Assembly: GCF_021531655.1 (NCBI RefSeq)
Contig: NZ_JADYUF010000021.1
Span: 1-56,990, forward strand
DNA: 56,990 nt
Reading direction: 5' to 3'
Source of the DNA: Leyella stercorea
GTDB taxonomy: Bacteria > Bacteroidota > Bacteroidia > Bacteroidales > Bacteroidaceae
Part shown: positions 7,355 through 16,359 of the stretch, in pieces
Layout: every line of letters begins with the position of its first letter
Numbering within the stretch: position 1 is the stretch's first letter
Made by a program: the position numbers and the translations under genes
Notes under the pieces: generated by a model
Told to the model about the DNA's origin: nothing
What the model saw: the letters and a program-made list of their open reading frames with translations, nothing else
Database searches by the model: none

Positions 7355-8827
7355 ATGAATTGGAAAAAACTACAGAATGGTTCTGACATAAGAGGCGTTG
7401 CACTTGAAGGAATTGAGGGTGAACACGTCAACCTTACACCCGAAGTGATTGAGACAATAGCCAAGTCGTTTGTGCGCTGGATACGCAATACTATCGATTG
7501 TCAGACTCCTAAGATTGCCGTAGGTACTGACAGCCGACTCTCGGGCAGTACAATCAAGGGTGCCTTTGTAAAGGGAGCTGTAGAAGCTGGTGCCGACGTT
7601 GTAGACTGTGGTCTGGCTTCTACGCCTGCCATGTTTATGACTACCGTGAACGATGAAGTGCAGGCTACTGCCTCAGTAATGGTGACAGCAAGTCATCTGC
7701 CATACAATCGCAACGGACTGAAATTCTTTACTCCTAAGGGTGGTCTTGACAGTAGCGATATTGCTGCCATTCTCGATATTGCCGAGCGTGCCGACTATGG
7801 CTACGATGGAGCAGCAGGCAGCTCTGATAGGCTCGACTTTATGGCTATATACTCGCGCCATATAGCCGACTACATTTGTCAAGGCGTACAGGCTGACGAC
7901 TATCAGCATCCGCTTAAGGGAATGCATATTGTGGTGGATGCCGGCAATGGTGGTGGCGGATTCTTTGAGAAGATACTGAGCCAGCTTGGAGCTGACACCC
8001 AGGGGAGCCTGTTTCTTGACCCTGACGGACGCTTCCCCAACCATATCCCAAATCCTGAGAATGCTGAGGCTATGGCTTCTGTATGTCGTGCTGTGGCTGA
8101 CAGCAATGCCGACTTGGGCGTAATATTTGATACTGACGTAGACCGTTCTGCCATAATAGGACGAAAGGGCGAGCCTATCAACCGTAACTCGTTGATAGCA
8201 TTGATTGCTGCCGTTATACTTGAGGAACATCCACGAAGCACTATCGTTACCGACTCTGTAACGTCTGACGGATTGGCTGAATTCATCAGCAGTAAGGGTG
8301 GCAAGCACCACCGCTATCGTCGTGGATACAAGAACGTGATAAATGAGGGTATTCGTCTGAATGAAGCTGGAGAGGAATGCTGGCTTGCAATAGAGACTTC
8401 GGGACATGCTGCCTTACGTGAGAACTACTTCCTTGATGATGGTGCCTATCTGGCTGCCAAACTCATTGTGTATGCTGCCAAACTGTTCGGTGAGGGTCGT
8501 CAGGTGCATGAGGCTATTGCCTCGCTCAAGCAGCCGAAGGAGAGCAAGGAGATAAGAATAAAGCTTACCGATCCTGACTTCAAGGCGTATGGTGCCAAAT
8601 TGCTTGAAGAGATGAAGGTGAAGGCTGCTGCACAGCCCGGCTGGACTATCGTTGAACCTAACTATGAGGGTCTGCGTGTGAGCTGTGGCAATGCCGATGA
8701 GGACGGATGGTGGTTGCTGCGTATGTCGCTGCACGATCCCGTGATGCCACTTAATATTGAAAGTAATGTTGAGGGTGGTGTGGATGCCATCGAAAGAAAA
8801 CTATGCGAGTTAGGAATGTTGAGTTAG
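7355..8827 (+). CDS. phosphohexomutase (phosphomannomutase/phosphoglucosamine mutase family)
   Basis: A 490-residue member of the alpha-D-phosphohexomutase superfamily, which interconverts hexose 1- and 6-phosphates. In order: an N-terminal domain with VGTDSRLSG, the active-site phosphoserine loop TASHLPYNRNG (about residue 110), the metal-binding loop DTDVDRS (about 262), the sugar-binding loop ETSGHAAL (about 347), and a C-terminal phosphate-binding domain. The sequence does not settle whether mannose, glucose or glucosamine phosphate is preferred; in Bacteroidales this type is usually annotated phosphomannomutase/phosphoglucomutase. It lies 50 bp downstream of glsA with no terminator between them, so read-through is possible. 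Confidence 0.88.
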   Translation: MNWKKLQNGSDIRGVALEGIEGEHVNLTPEVIETIAKSFVRWIRNTIDCQTPKIAVGTDSRLSGSTIKGAFVKGAVEAGADVVDCGLASTPAMFMTTVNDEVQATASVMVTASHLPYNRNGLKFFTPKGGLDSSDIAAILDIAERADYGYDGAAGSSDRLDFMAIYSRHIADYICQGVQADDYQHPLKGMHIVVDAGNGGGGFFEKILSQLGADTQGSLFLDPDGRFPNHIPNPENAEAMASVCRAVADSNADLGVIFDTDVDRSAIIGRKGEPINRNSLIALIAAVILEEHPRSTIVTDSVTSDGLAEFISSKGGKHHRYRRGYKNVINEGIRLNEAGEECWLAIETSGHAALRENYFLDDGAYLAAKLIVYAAKLFGEGRQVHEAIASLKQPKESKEIRIKLTDPDFKAYGAKLLEEMKVKAAAQPGWTIVEPNYEGLRVSCGNADEDGWWLLRMSLHDPVMPLNIESNVEGGVDAIERKLCELGMLS

Positions 8828-8854
8828 GAATTAGGAGTTACTTAAAAAAAACGT

Positions 8855-8862
8855 TATCTTTG
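8855..8862 (+). promoter_or_regulatory. -7 box (TATCTTTG) of pflA
   Basis: Exact TAnnTTTG match 43 bp before the pflA start, right after a GAATTAGGAGTTAC dispersed-repeat word. It suggests that pflA has its own promoter. Confidence 0.5.
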
Positions 8863-8905
8863 CATATCATTTTTATAAATTCAAAGTAAACTCGATAATT
8901 AAAAT

Positions 8906-9628
8906 ATGATAGGACGAATTCATTCCTTTGAATCTTTTGGAACTGTTGATGGACCGGGTGTGCGTTTTGTAGCCTTTATGCAAGGTTGCCCATTGCGTTG
9001 TCAGTTTTGTCACAATCCCGACACTTGGGACCCGCAGGGCAAGTGTCAGTATGAGATGGAGCCACGGCAGCTGGTAGACGAAGTGCTGAAGTATAGGTCG
9101 TTTATAAAGAGTGGGGGAGTGACGGTGTCGGGCGGCGAGCCTCTGATGCAAGCTGACTTTGTGGCGGAGTTTTTCCGACTGTGCCGTATCGAAGGGCTAC
9201 ACACAGCACTCGACACGAGCGGTGCGATAATTACCGACCGGGTGAAGGACGTGCTCGACAATACCGACCTCGTGCTACTCGACGTGAAGACTATGGACGC
9301 AGAAATGTATCCACGACTGACGGGAGTGCAGCAAACTAACAATCTGGTTTTTCTGGATATGCTGGAGCAGCGACATCTGCCCACATGGATACGCCACGTT
9401 GTGGTGCCGGGACTGACCGACAACGATGAGTGGCTGCAACGACTTGGCGAACACGTGGCCAGATACGACTGTGTGGAGAAAATAGAAATCTTGCCCTACC
9501 ACACGCTCGGTGAATATAAATACGAGAAAATGGGAATGAAATATAAGCTTGAGGGCGTGCCGGCAATGACGGCAGAACGCGCACAGGAAATAAGGAAAAT
9601 AATGGCAGAGTATAAGCCGTGCCAGTAA
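8906..9628 (+). CDS. pflA: pyruvate formate-lyase activating enzyme
   Basis: A 240-residue radical SAM enzyme that installs the glycyl radical on pyruvate formate-lyase under anaerobic conditions. The CxxxCxxC cluster motif is GCPLRCQFCHNPDTW (residues 29-43), preceded by FGTVDGPGVRF, the typical PflA opening. SGGEPLMQ (about 75) contacts SAM, and the C-terminal half (EILPYHTLGEYKYEKMGMKY) is typical of PflA. Length matches E. coli PflA (246). The glycyl-radical substrate gene pflB, normally next to pflA, is absent from both flanks, so the partner must be encoded elsewhere. Confidence 0.93.
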   Translation: MIGRIHSFESFGTVDGPGVRFVAFMQGCPLRCQFCHNPDTWDPQGKCQYEMEPRQLVDEVLKYRSFIKSGGVTVSGGEPLMQADFVAEFFRLCRIEGLHTALDTSGAIITDRVKDVLDNTDLVLLDVKTMDAEMYPRLTGVQQTNNLVFLDMLEQRHLPTWIRHVVVPGLTDNDEWLQRLGEHVARYDCVEKIEILPYHTLGEYKYEKMGMKYKLEGVPAMTAERAQEIRKIMAEYKPCQ

Positions 9629-9939
9629 AGACTTACGAATTTTGAATGTTGAGTGTTGAATTGGTGCGCTACGCGCATTAGGAATTGCTCAATGTCGAAT
9701 TGCAGTATCCAAACAATTTAACACTTAACATTCAACACTTAACATTAGTCCTTGATTCGTAGTGAAGTAACGAACACGAATTACCATAAATTATCCATAA
9801 ATTACTCATAAATTAATTCGTGGTAAAATTCATGGATAATTCACGATAATTCGTGTTCAAAAGAAAAATTCAAAACTCAACAATTCCAAATCGCCGTAGG
9901 CGACCAATTCAAAACTCTAAACTCAAAATTCCAAATTCC
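9629..9939. repeat. intergenic repeat cluster between pflA and the efflux operon
   Basis: No gene. The left part carries an inverted pair of AATGTTGAGTGTTGAATT-like words (about 9645-9663 and 9716-9747). The middle is the 87-bp hairpin element at 9772-9858. The right part (9865-9935) is A-rich, with CAATTCCAAATCGCC and CAAAACTC words that recur in other gaps. The region separates convergent genes and may help end transcription from both sides. Confidence 0.5.
9772..9858. repeat. 87-bp AT-rich element with perfect 12-bp terminal inverted repeats
   Basis: Left arm GAACACGAATTA (9772-9783), right arm TAATTCGTGTTC (9847-9858). The interior repeats ATAAATTATCCAT, ATTACTCATAAATT and ATTCATGGATAATTC. 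Related words occur at 3665-3822, 51920-51940 and 56424-56442, so this is one of a family. Confidence 0.65.
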
Positions 9940-12327
9940 TTATTCCGTCTTGATGCTCTCTACAGGATTTGCTGTAGCCACGCGCCACGACTGAATGACG
10001 ACGGTGGTGATGACGACAGCTGAGACGAGGACAAATGCCATGGGGAAGAGCCACCAATGTATTGGCGTGTGCTCGGCGAAGCTCTGCAGCCACCCGTTGC
10101 TGAGCCACCATCCCACTGGAGCAGACACGATAAATGCCACGACGAGCGGCACGGCGTAGCGCATGGCAAACAGACGAACTACGGAGCCTATAGAAGAGCC
10201 CATCACCTTGCGTATGGCTATCTCCTTGCGGCGATACTCGGTCTCGAACATCGTAAGCGAGAACACTCCTATGATGGTTATTATGATGCAGATGATGGCG
10301 AACAATTTCACCTGCGAGATAAAGCGGAACTCTTCTACATAGGTCTGCTGCAAGTCGTCGTCAAGGAACCACATCTCATACTTCTGCGAACCGTCCAGCC
10401 TGTTCAGCACCTCGGCTATGCGACGCTTTGCCTCAATCTTGTCCTGGTTCTTGGCTACTCGCACGAACACCTGACCACAACGATCGCCCCATTGAGCCAT
10501 GTCCGGACCGAAGATAACGAATGCCACAGCCACATTACTATTGTCGCAGCGCATAGACTTGAGCTTGAAGTTGTTGCAGACACCAACTATGTTATAATTC
10601 GACTGACTTCCCCATCCGCTGTTCTGACGACCTATAGAGTCGCCCACGACAAGCCATTTGTATTGCGCCATAGCTGTCTTGTTGAGCACGTAGGCACCCG
10701 TCTTCATGTCCGATTCGCGGAAGTCGCGACCCTCTATAATCTTCAGCTGCATGGTGCGCAGATATTCATAGTCGCACGGCAACACTTGAAACACCATGTG
10801 ATGTTCGTTATCGCCACGTCCCCAACCCATATAGTCGTCGCTTGTGCCGATGGCATTCTGCGCAAAACCGACGCTCTCTACAAACGGCAGCTTCTTCAGT
10901 TCGGCACGCACGGCATCCTTCTTGGTCTGTGCCTCTTCAGACAGCCCCGTATAGAACACTTCGTTCTTGTTGAATCCGTAGTCGCTGTTGAAGATGTAGC
11001 TCGACTGGCTCGACATTACACCTATATATATAGTCAAGGCAAAAGCCAAGCAGAACTGTACAGCCATGATAGCCATGCGCAACTGACGGCCACGTGGCGA
11101 GAGTCCGAACGAGCCTTTCAGCACCATTGCCGGGGAGAACGACGTGCTGTAGAAGGCTGGAATTACTGCCGATAAGGCACCCACGACGAGAGCCGAAACA
11201 GCCATTATAGCAGCAAGAACTATGTGCGAAGCGAAATGGATGTCGCCAGAAACGAGCTTCATGCACGATTCGTTACGCTGGAAGGCAACAATAAGTAGGA
11301 TGCCTATGAGTAGCGCGACAAAGGCGAACATAACGTTCTCCATAATCATCTTAAGGCGCAGACTGCCTACAGACGCTCCCATCACACGGCGGGTATTGAT
11401 GCCACGCATGCGCATAGGAATCTCGGAGAGCGAGAAGTTGAGCAGATTGAGCATGGCAATAAAGAGCACGAAGACAGAAGCCACGGTAAGAACCCCAACC
11501 AGATTGCGGTTGCCACGGTCATTCGGACCTACGCCAGAGAAATATATGTCGTCAACGGGAGTGATGCGGATTTTCATGTTGACCTCCTTGTCAAACCTCT
11601 TCTCGTCTTTCTCGCTCAAGCCCATAGATTTCATATAGGCGAGTTTTGTGGCACGCTCCACTTTCTTAGGGTTGGCACCATCGTCAAGTAGCAGATAGGC
11701 ATTAAAGCTCCATTCGCTATACTCATTCATCACACTCTCGTTCTCGCATATATACACGCCATTTGGCAGGGTGCAGTTGTCGGGCATGTCCTCGCTCACA
11801 CCAACTACGGTAACGGTAGTTTTGCTTCCATCGCCATTTTCACCCTCAAACGTCTTGCCTGCTGCGTTCGCCGTGCCGAACATCTTCTCGGCTGTACTTC
11901 GGCTTACAATAACATTATGTCCGTCTCCACATGTCTTGCTCGACCCCGAGAGCAGCTTGCCCGTGAAGAACTCTATGCCAGGTTTTCCCATATTTATCAA
12001 AGGAACTGTTATGGTACGGTTGCCCACCTTGACATCTGTCTTGTTGATATATGGACTGATATAGGTTGCGTCCTTCACCTGCGGTATTTCCTTGAGTAAT
12101 GTCACGAACGGGCGACAGATGTTGCAACCCCAGTCTTCGCCGAACAAGCCGCCATATATCTCCAGGCGATACATGTGCTCGTGGTCGTGGATGTTATGGT
12201 TGTAGGTGCGATTGTAAATCACCTGCGTCATGAACAGATAGAACGTGGCTACGGCTACACCCAAGCCCAGGAGATTGAGCAGGGTGGCGAGGCGGTAGCG
12301 ACGGAACATATATAATAAGCTTTTCAT
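9940..12327 (-). CDS. ABC transporter permease, MacB/FtsX type
   Basis: A 795-residue inner-membrane protein. It opens with a membrane segment (about 14-34) followed by a large periplasmic domain of the MacB_PCD type, a cluster of membrane segments from about 275 to 410, a second periplasmic domain, and three C-terminal membrane segments in the FtsX domain (about 670-785). This is the tandem FtsX architecture common in Bacteroidetes. It is last in an operon of tolC-like, hlyD-like, ATPase and permease genes and begins 11 bp after the ATPase stop. It probably forms a mechanotransmission-type efflux pump or lipoprotein/peptide exporter with those partners; the substrate cannot be read from sequence. 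Confidence 0.88.
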   Translation of the reverse strand: MKSLLYMFRRYRLATLLNLLGLGVAVATFYLFMTQVIYNRTYNHNIHDHEHMYRLEIYGGLFGEDWGCNICRPFVTLLKEIPQVKDATYISPYINKTDVKVGNRTITVPLINMGKPGIEFFTGKLLSGSSKTCGDGHNVIVSRSTAEKMFGTANAAGKTFEGENGDGSKTTVTVVGVSEDMPDNCTLPNGVYICENESVMNEYSEWSFNAYLLLDDGANPKKVERATKLAYMKSMGLSEKDEKRFDKEVNMKIRITPVDDIYFSGVGPNDRGNRNLVGVLTVASVFVLFIAMLNLLNFSLSEIPMRMRGINTRRVMGASVGSLRLKMIMENVMFAFVALLIGILLIVAFQRNESCMKLVSGDIHFASHIVLAAIMAVSALVVGALSAVIPAFYSTSFSPAMVLKGSFGLSPRGRQLRMAIMAVQFCLAFALTIYIGVMSSQSSYIFNSDYGFNKNEVFYTGLSEEAQTKKDAVRAELKKLPFVESVGFAQNAIGTSDDYMGWGRGDNEHHMVFQVLPCDYEYLRTMQLKIIEGRDFRESDMKTGAYVLNKTAMAQYKWLVVGDSIGRQNSGWGSQSNYNIVGVCNNFKLKSMRCDNSNVAVAFVIFGPDMAQWGDRCGQVFVRVAKNQDKIEAKRRIAEVLNRLDGSQKYEMWFLDDDLQQTYVEEFRFISQVKLFAIICIIITIIGVFSLTMFETEYRRKEIAIRKVMGSSIGSVVRLFAMRYAVPLVVAFIVSAPVGWWLSNGWLQSFAEHTPIHWWLFPMAFVLVSAVVITTVVIQSWRVATANPVESIKTE

Positions 12328-12338
12328 ATCTTCTCAAC

Positions 12339-13019
12339 TTAAATGATTCTCTCGTTGTTGTCTGCAACCTGTCCGTCAAACAGATTGATAATTCTGTTAG
12401 CCATCATAGCGTCGTGCTGTGAGTGGGTAACCATCACGATTGTTGTTCCCTCGGCATTCAGCTGCGTTAAGAGTTCCATTACGGCAAGTCCACTCTTCGA
12501 GTCGAGATTACCCGTAGGCTCGTCGGCAAGTATCAGCTTAGGCTTGCCCACCACGGCACGTGCTATAGCCACACGTTGCTGCTGACCGCCCGATAGCTGC
12601 TGCGGATAATGCTTGGCACGCTGGCTGAGTCCCACCTTGCGCAGAATCTCCGTTACGCGCTCACGACGCTCTTTGGAAGGCACTCCGAGATAGCGTAATT
12701 GCAGGTCGACATTATCCCCAACCGTAAGTTCGTCGATAAGGTTGAAGCTCTGGAACACGAAGCCTATTCTGCCACGACGATACTTGGTGCGCTCGCTCTC
12801 CTTGAGCTTGCCCACGGGTTCGCCATCGAGCCAATATTCTCCGCTATTTGGATTGTCAAGCAGACCAAGAATGTTGAGCAGAGTAGACTTGCCGCAACCG
12901 CTCGGTCCCATTATCGCTACAAACTCGCCGTCTTCGACGTTAATGCTAACACCGTTGAGAGCAACGGTCTCCACTTCCTCTGTACGGAAGATTTTTGTAA
13001 GGTTTTCTGTCTTTATCAT
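12339..13019 (-). CDS. ABC transporter ATP-binding protein (LolD/MacB type)
   Basis: A 226-residue nucleotide-binding subunit. Walker A is GPSGCGKST (39-47), the Q-loop lies in FVFQSFNL, the ABC signature is LSGGQQQR, Walker B is LILADEPTGNLD, and the switch histidine is in MVTHSQHD. The DEPTGNLDSKSG form marks the LolD/MacB/FtsE group. It follows the adaptor gene by about 60 bp and precedes the FtsX-type permease, so together they make an ATP-driven export complex spanning both membranes with the HlyD and TolC products. Confidence 0.95.
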   Translation of the reverse strand: MIKTENLTKIFRTEEVETVALNGVSINVEDGEFVAIMGPSGCGKSTLLNILGLLDNPNSGEYWLDGEPVGKLKESERTKYRRGRIGFVFQSFNLIDELTVGDNVDLQLRYLGVPSKERRERVTEILRKVGLSQRAKHYPQQLSGGQQQRVAIARAVVGKPKLILADEPTGNLDSKSGLAVMELLTQLNAEGTTIVMVTHSQHDAMMANRIINLFDGQVADNNERII

Positions 13020-13082
13020 AGTCTTTATTCTTTTTAATAGGCCTGACTGGGCCTGACTGAGCCTATTTGAGCCTCTTTATTA

Positions 13083-14330
13083 CTACTTTAAAATTAACAC
13101 TTCGTTGTCCTTGAATGCTTCGTAGCCGCTGGTTATTACTCGTTCGCCAGGTTCCAGTCCTTGTGTCACCTCGTAATACATTGGGTTTTGGCGTGCTATG
13201 CTAATGTTGCGTCGGTAGGCCTTATTGCCCGAACGGTCGAGCACGAATATCCAGTTGCCGCCAGTGGTCTGGAAAAATGTGCCGCGTGGGATGAGTGTGG
13301 CTTGCGACGACTTGCCGAGAGCCAGCTCTACATAATAAGTCTGTCCGCTGCGCATCTGTTCGGGGTGTGAGTCGACAAAGACAAAGTCGGTGCGGAAGGA
13401 TCCATCGTGCACTTCGGGATAAACCTTGCGCACACGCAACTGATACTCTTTGCCGTCTCTGGTTATAGTGGCTGTCAGTCCCGGACGCACACGGTCTATG
13501 TAATGTTCGTCTATCTTTGCCTCAATCTTGAAGTTGGATAGGTCGTTAATCTGACCGATGTTCTGTCCTGCCTGAATGTTCTGACCCAGTTCGACATCAA
13601 GGAGTCCAAGTTCGCCGTCGATGGCAGAACGCACCTCAAGCTTGTTCTTGCGTTCGCGCACGAGCAGCACGTTCTTGCGCATATTGTCGAGATTGTCCTC
13701 CATCTGCGCCATTTGTATATGGCGATATAGGCTGTCTTGTTTCAGTCGTTGGCCTATAAGACGCTGCTTGCGCAGGGCGAGGTTGTAGTCTTCACGGCTT
13801 TGCAGAAAAACCTCCTTGCTTATGAGTCGCTCCTTATACAAGCGTGAGTTCTGCTGATAGGCACGCAACTTTCGCTCGCAGTCCATATCGAGCGTGGCTT
13901 TTTCTGTGCGGTTGTTCAATCTGTCTTGCTGCATTGTTACCTGTGTGTTGCGCAGAAGATTCTGCTTTTCGGCAAGCTCAGCCTCGGCATTTAGAATTTG
14001 AAGGTCGAGATTGCTGTTGTTAAGACGCAGAATGACATCGCCCTTCTTGACGCGTGTGCCTTCCTCTATCACCTTCTCTCTGACGATGCCGCCCTCCTCG
14101 GGCGATATCTGCACTACCTGGATGGGCACCACCTGTCCGTTAAGACGCACGTAGTCGTCAAACTTGCCACGTGTCACGTCGCTCACAGTCACTTCGTTGC
14201 TGTCGATGGTCATGGTGCTTGCTGTGCTGCCTAAGACGATCCACGCAAGCAGCAATGCTACTGCCACGCAACCCGCAATGATGACGATGTAGCGACGCTG
14301 TAATGATTTCTTTTCTATTGGTCGGTCCAT
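13083..14330 (-). CDS. periplasmic adaptor subunit (HlyD/MacA-like)
   Basis: A 415-residue membrane fusion protein. It has one N-terminal membrane anchor (about 13-33, IVIIAGCVAVALLLAWIVL) and a biotinyl-lipoyl half motif (VVPIQVVQISPEEGGIV). A long alpha-helical hairpin follows (about 110-240, with repeated Lys, Arg, Gln and Leu), then the second lipoyl half, a beta-barrel domain, and a C-terminal membrane-proximal domain. It bridges the inner-membrane ABC permease and the TolC-like channel. Its start overlaps the end of the tolC-like gene by 16 bases, which indicates coupling. Confidence 0.9.
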   Translation of the reverse strand: MDRPIEKKSLQRRYIVIIAGCVAVALLLAWIVLGSTASTMTIDSNEVTVSDVTRGKFDDYVRLNGQVVPIQVVQISPEEGGIVREKVIEEGTRVKKGDVILRLNNSNLDLQILNAEAELAEKQNLLRNTQVTMQQDRLNNRTEKATLDMDCERKLRAYQQNSRLYKERLISKEVFLQSREDYNLALRKQRLIGQRLKQDSLYRHIQMAQMEDNLDNMRKNVLLVRERKNKLEVRSAIDGELGLLDVELGQNIQAGQNIGQINDLSNFKIEAKIDEHYIDRVRPGLTATITRDGKEYQLRVRKVYPEVHDGSFRTDFVFVDSHPEQMRSGQTYYVELALGKSSQATLIPRGTFFQTTGGNWIFVLDRSGNKAYRRNISIARQNPMYYEVTQGLEPGERVITSGYEAFKDNEVLILK

Positions 14331-15640
14331 AATTTTTCTCCTTTATAATATGCTAATAGTTTTTTGTTATAAGCCATGGTCAGCTGGCTTTGCAGCAGTT
14401 TCACTCGGCTCTGCAACAATGTAACGGCAGCTGTCTTAACGTCTATCGACGAGGCGAGTCCTTCCTCATACTTGCGTGTGGTGAGATGAGCCGCAAGGCT
14501 GTCAGCCTCTACCTGCTCCTGCATCTTGAACACTTCCTTGGTGCTATTGTCTACGTCGGCAGAAGCTTCGACTATGATGCGATGGAGTTCAGACTGCTCG
14601 TATTCAAGGTTTTCGCGAGCCTGACTGAGAGCTATCTTGCGTCGACGAATTGTAGATGATGTGGAGAGCTGGCTGAAGAGTGGGATGGAGAGCGATAGGG
14701 CTACATATTCGCCAGTGTTGTTCTTGAACTGAGAGAAGAATGAGGCGTGTACTCCATTGTTCAGGTTTTTATAGTACGAGGTGGACACGCCACCTGAGAG
14801 AGCAAGTGAGGGGAGTAATGCGCCACGTGCAGCACGCAGATTGAAGCGGGCTGCCTCTATGGCCTGTTGCGCCTTGACGATGCGTGGGTTTGTCATTGCA
14901 GCGTATTCGGATATCTGAGCCGGGTTCTCGGTAACTGCTGGTTCGGTGTGGAATGACGGCTGAACAATGTAGAGCGTGGAGTCGGCTGGGAAGTTCATGA
15001 TCTGTTGCAATGCGAGGCGTGCCTTGATGGTCTGGCTCTGCATGTGGGTCAGCTCATATTCGTCGGCAGCAAGCGTGGCTCGCATCTGCGCCACATCAGC
15101 ATCGCTCTTTTGGCCTACTTCGGCCATTACCTCAGTCTGATGGAGCAGGGCGAGGCTTTCGTCACGCTTCTTCGATGTGTGGTCGATGGCTCCAAGACAA
15201 TACGCGAGGTCCATGTAAGCCTTGTACACCTTGAGTGCCACATCGTCTTTCTCTGCCATAATGCCACTACGCCCCATTGCCACATTCGCCTTAGCCATGC
15301 GCAGCTGGTTGTAGCGTTGGAGTCCGTCGAAGACGGTGAGCGATGCCTGCAGACCGTAGCCATTGTATAATGTACTGATGTCGGTGTAGGTGTTGGTCTC
15401 GGGATTGATAGCGCGTCCGAAGTTGATTTGCACACTCGTTGAGCCGTAGACACTGGGGAGAAAGGCACCAATGGCCTGTGTCTTGATGGCACGGCTGTCG
15501 TCAAGGGCAAACTGTTGCTGACGTACAGTATGGCTGTGCTCGGAGGCATACTGCATGCAACGCTCTACAGTCCACGGCTCGGAGGCGTAAATGCTTACGC
15601 CTGCTGCAATGGTGAATATGGATAGGAATAGTCGCTTCAT
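14315..15640 (-). CDS. TolC-family outer membrane efflux protein
   Basis: A 441-residue outer membrane channel protein with a signal peptide (MKRLFLSIFTIAAGVSIYA, cut before SEPW). Two repeats of the outer-membrane efflux domain follow, with long coiled helices and the conserved RPNL-like spacing typical of TolC. It is the first gene of the efflux operon. It faces the response regulator gene across a 170-bp divergent spacer that carries a minus-strand TAATTTTG box at 15669-15676. It gives the ABC pump its exit across the outer membrane. Confidence 0.92.
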   Translation of the reverse strand: MKRLFLSIFTIAAGVSIYASEPWTVERCMQYASEHSHTVRQQQFALDDSRAIKTQAIGAFLPSVYGSTSVQINFGRAINPETNTYTDISTLYNGYGLQASLTVFDGLQRYNQLRMAKANVAMGRSGIMAEKDDVALKVYKAYMDLAYCLGAIDHTSKKRDESLALLHQTEVMAEVGQKSDADVAQMRATLAADEYELTHMQSQTIKARLALQQIMNFPADSTLYIVQPSFHTEPAVTENPAQISEYAAMTNPRIVKAQQAIEAARFNLRAARGALLPSLALSGGVSTSYYKNLNNGVHASFFSQFKNNTGEYVALSLSIPLFSQLSTSSTIRRRKIALSQARENLEYEQSELHRIIVEASADVDNSTKEVFKMQEQVEADSLAAHLTTRKYEEGLASSIDVKTAAVTLLQSRVKLLQSQLTMAYNKKLLAYYKGEKLWTDQ

Positions 15641-15774
15641 ATTGTTGTGAATTATTTTTTTTACACCACAAAATTATGAATAAACAAAAGGCTAATAACA
15701 ATAGAAAGTGAAGAAAATGGATGGTTTTGGCGAGATTAGTAAAAAAGTGTATGAAAATCATACAATTAATTTTG

Positions 15775-15782
15775 TACTTTTG
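15775..15782 (+). promoter_or_regulatory. -7 box (TACTTTTG) of the two-component genes
   Basis: Exact TAnnTTTG match 29 bp before the response-regulator ATG at 15811. Because it lies downstream of an in-frame ATG at 15721, it argues for the shorter start. Confidence 0.5.
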
Positions 15783-15810
15783 TAAGTGGTTAAAACAAAT
15801 TGATGAAAAT

Positions 15811-16338
15811 ATGAACTATCCATATAGTACAATAGTAGTTGTCGACGACAACTCTGCCATTCTTACGGCCCTTAAGATTTGTCTTGCAGCTGAATTCGAA
15901 CATGTCGTGACTCTGACCTCGCCCGACATGCTTGTGGCTACGCTTGCAAATGAACAGAATGTTGATGCTGTGCTGCTCGACATGAACTTCTCGCTAGGAG
16001 TGAATACGGGACAGGACGGACTGTTCTGGCTGCGCACAATAAAGAAGCTGCACCCCAATACGCCCGTGGTGCTCATCACAGCCTATGCCGACGTACAGCT
16101 GGCTGTGAACGGACTGAAGTATGGAGCAGCCGATTTCGTTACCAAACCTTGGGACAACGACAAGCTAATAGGCGTTCTGTGTGATGCCATAGACAGCAAT
16201 CGTGAGGTGGTGCCGCTCGACCAGATGGAGCAGGAACACGTGCAACGGGCTGTAGAACAATGTCGCGGCAACATGAGCAAGGCTGCTGAGATGCTGGGAA
16301 TAACCCGACAGACGCTATACAAGAAACTTAAGAAATAA
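15811..16338 (+). CDS. response regulator with receiver and Fis-type HTH but no AAA+ domain
   Basis: A 175-residue regulator. The receiver domain covers about residues 5-122, with the acidic pair D12-D13, phosphoacceptor D57 (VLLDMNF), T90 and K112 (TKPW). After a short linker (123-140), residues 141-175 form a Fis-type helix-turn-helix (GNMSKAAEMLGITRQTLYKKL) as found at the C-terminus of NtrC proteins. The central sigma-54-interacting AAA+ domain is missing, so it cannot activate sigma-54 promoters by the usual route; the layout resembles PrrA/ActR/RegA. The adjacent kinase starts 21 bp downstream. The divergent efflux operon is the probable target. Confidence 0.88.
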   Translation: MNYPYSTIVVVDDNSAILTALKICLAAEFEHVVTLTSPDMLVATLANEQNVDAVLLDMNFSLGVNTGQDGLFWLRTIKKLHPNTPVVLITAYADVQLAVNGLKYGAADFVTKPWDNDKLIGVLCDAIDSNREVVPLDQMEQEHVQRAVEQCRGNMSKAAEMLGITRQTLYKKLKK

Positions 16339-16359
16339 ACGACTTAAGGGACAGGACCG

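Noticed and set aside
7673..8407. 244-codon minus-strand frame over the phosphohexomutase
   Set aside because: Antisense shadow of a gene with clear catalytic motifs.
10057..11175. 372-codon open frame opposite the permease gene
   Set aside because: His- and Tyr-rich composition typical of an antisense frame over an FtsX-type gene; no ribosome binding site or motif.
15641..15810. sigma-54 promoter for the efflux operon
   Set aside because: No GG-N10-GC element was found in the divergent spacer, and the regulator lacks the AAA+ domain; only TAnnTTTG boxes are visible.
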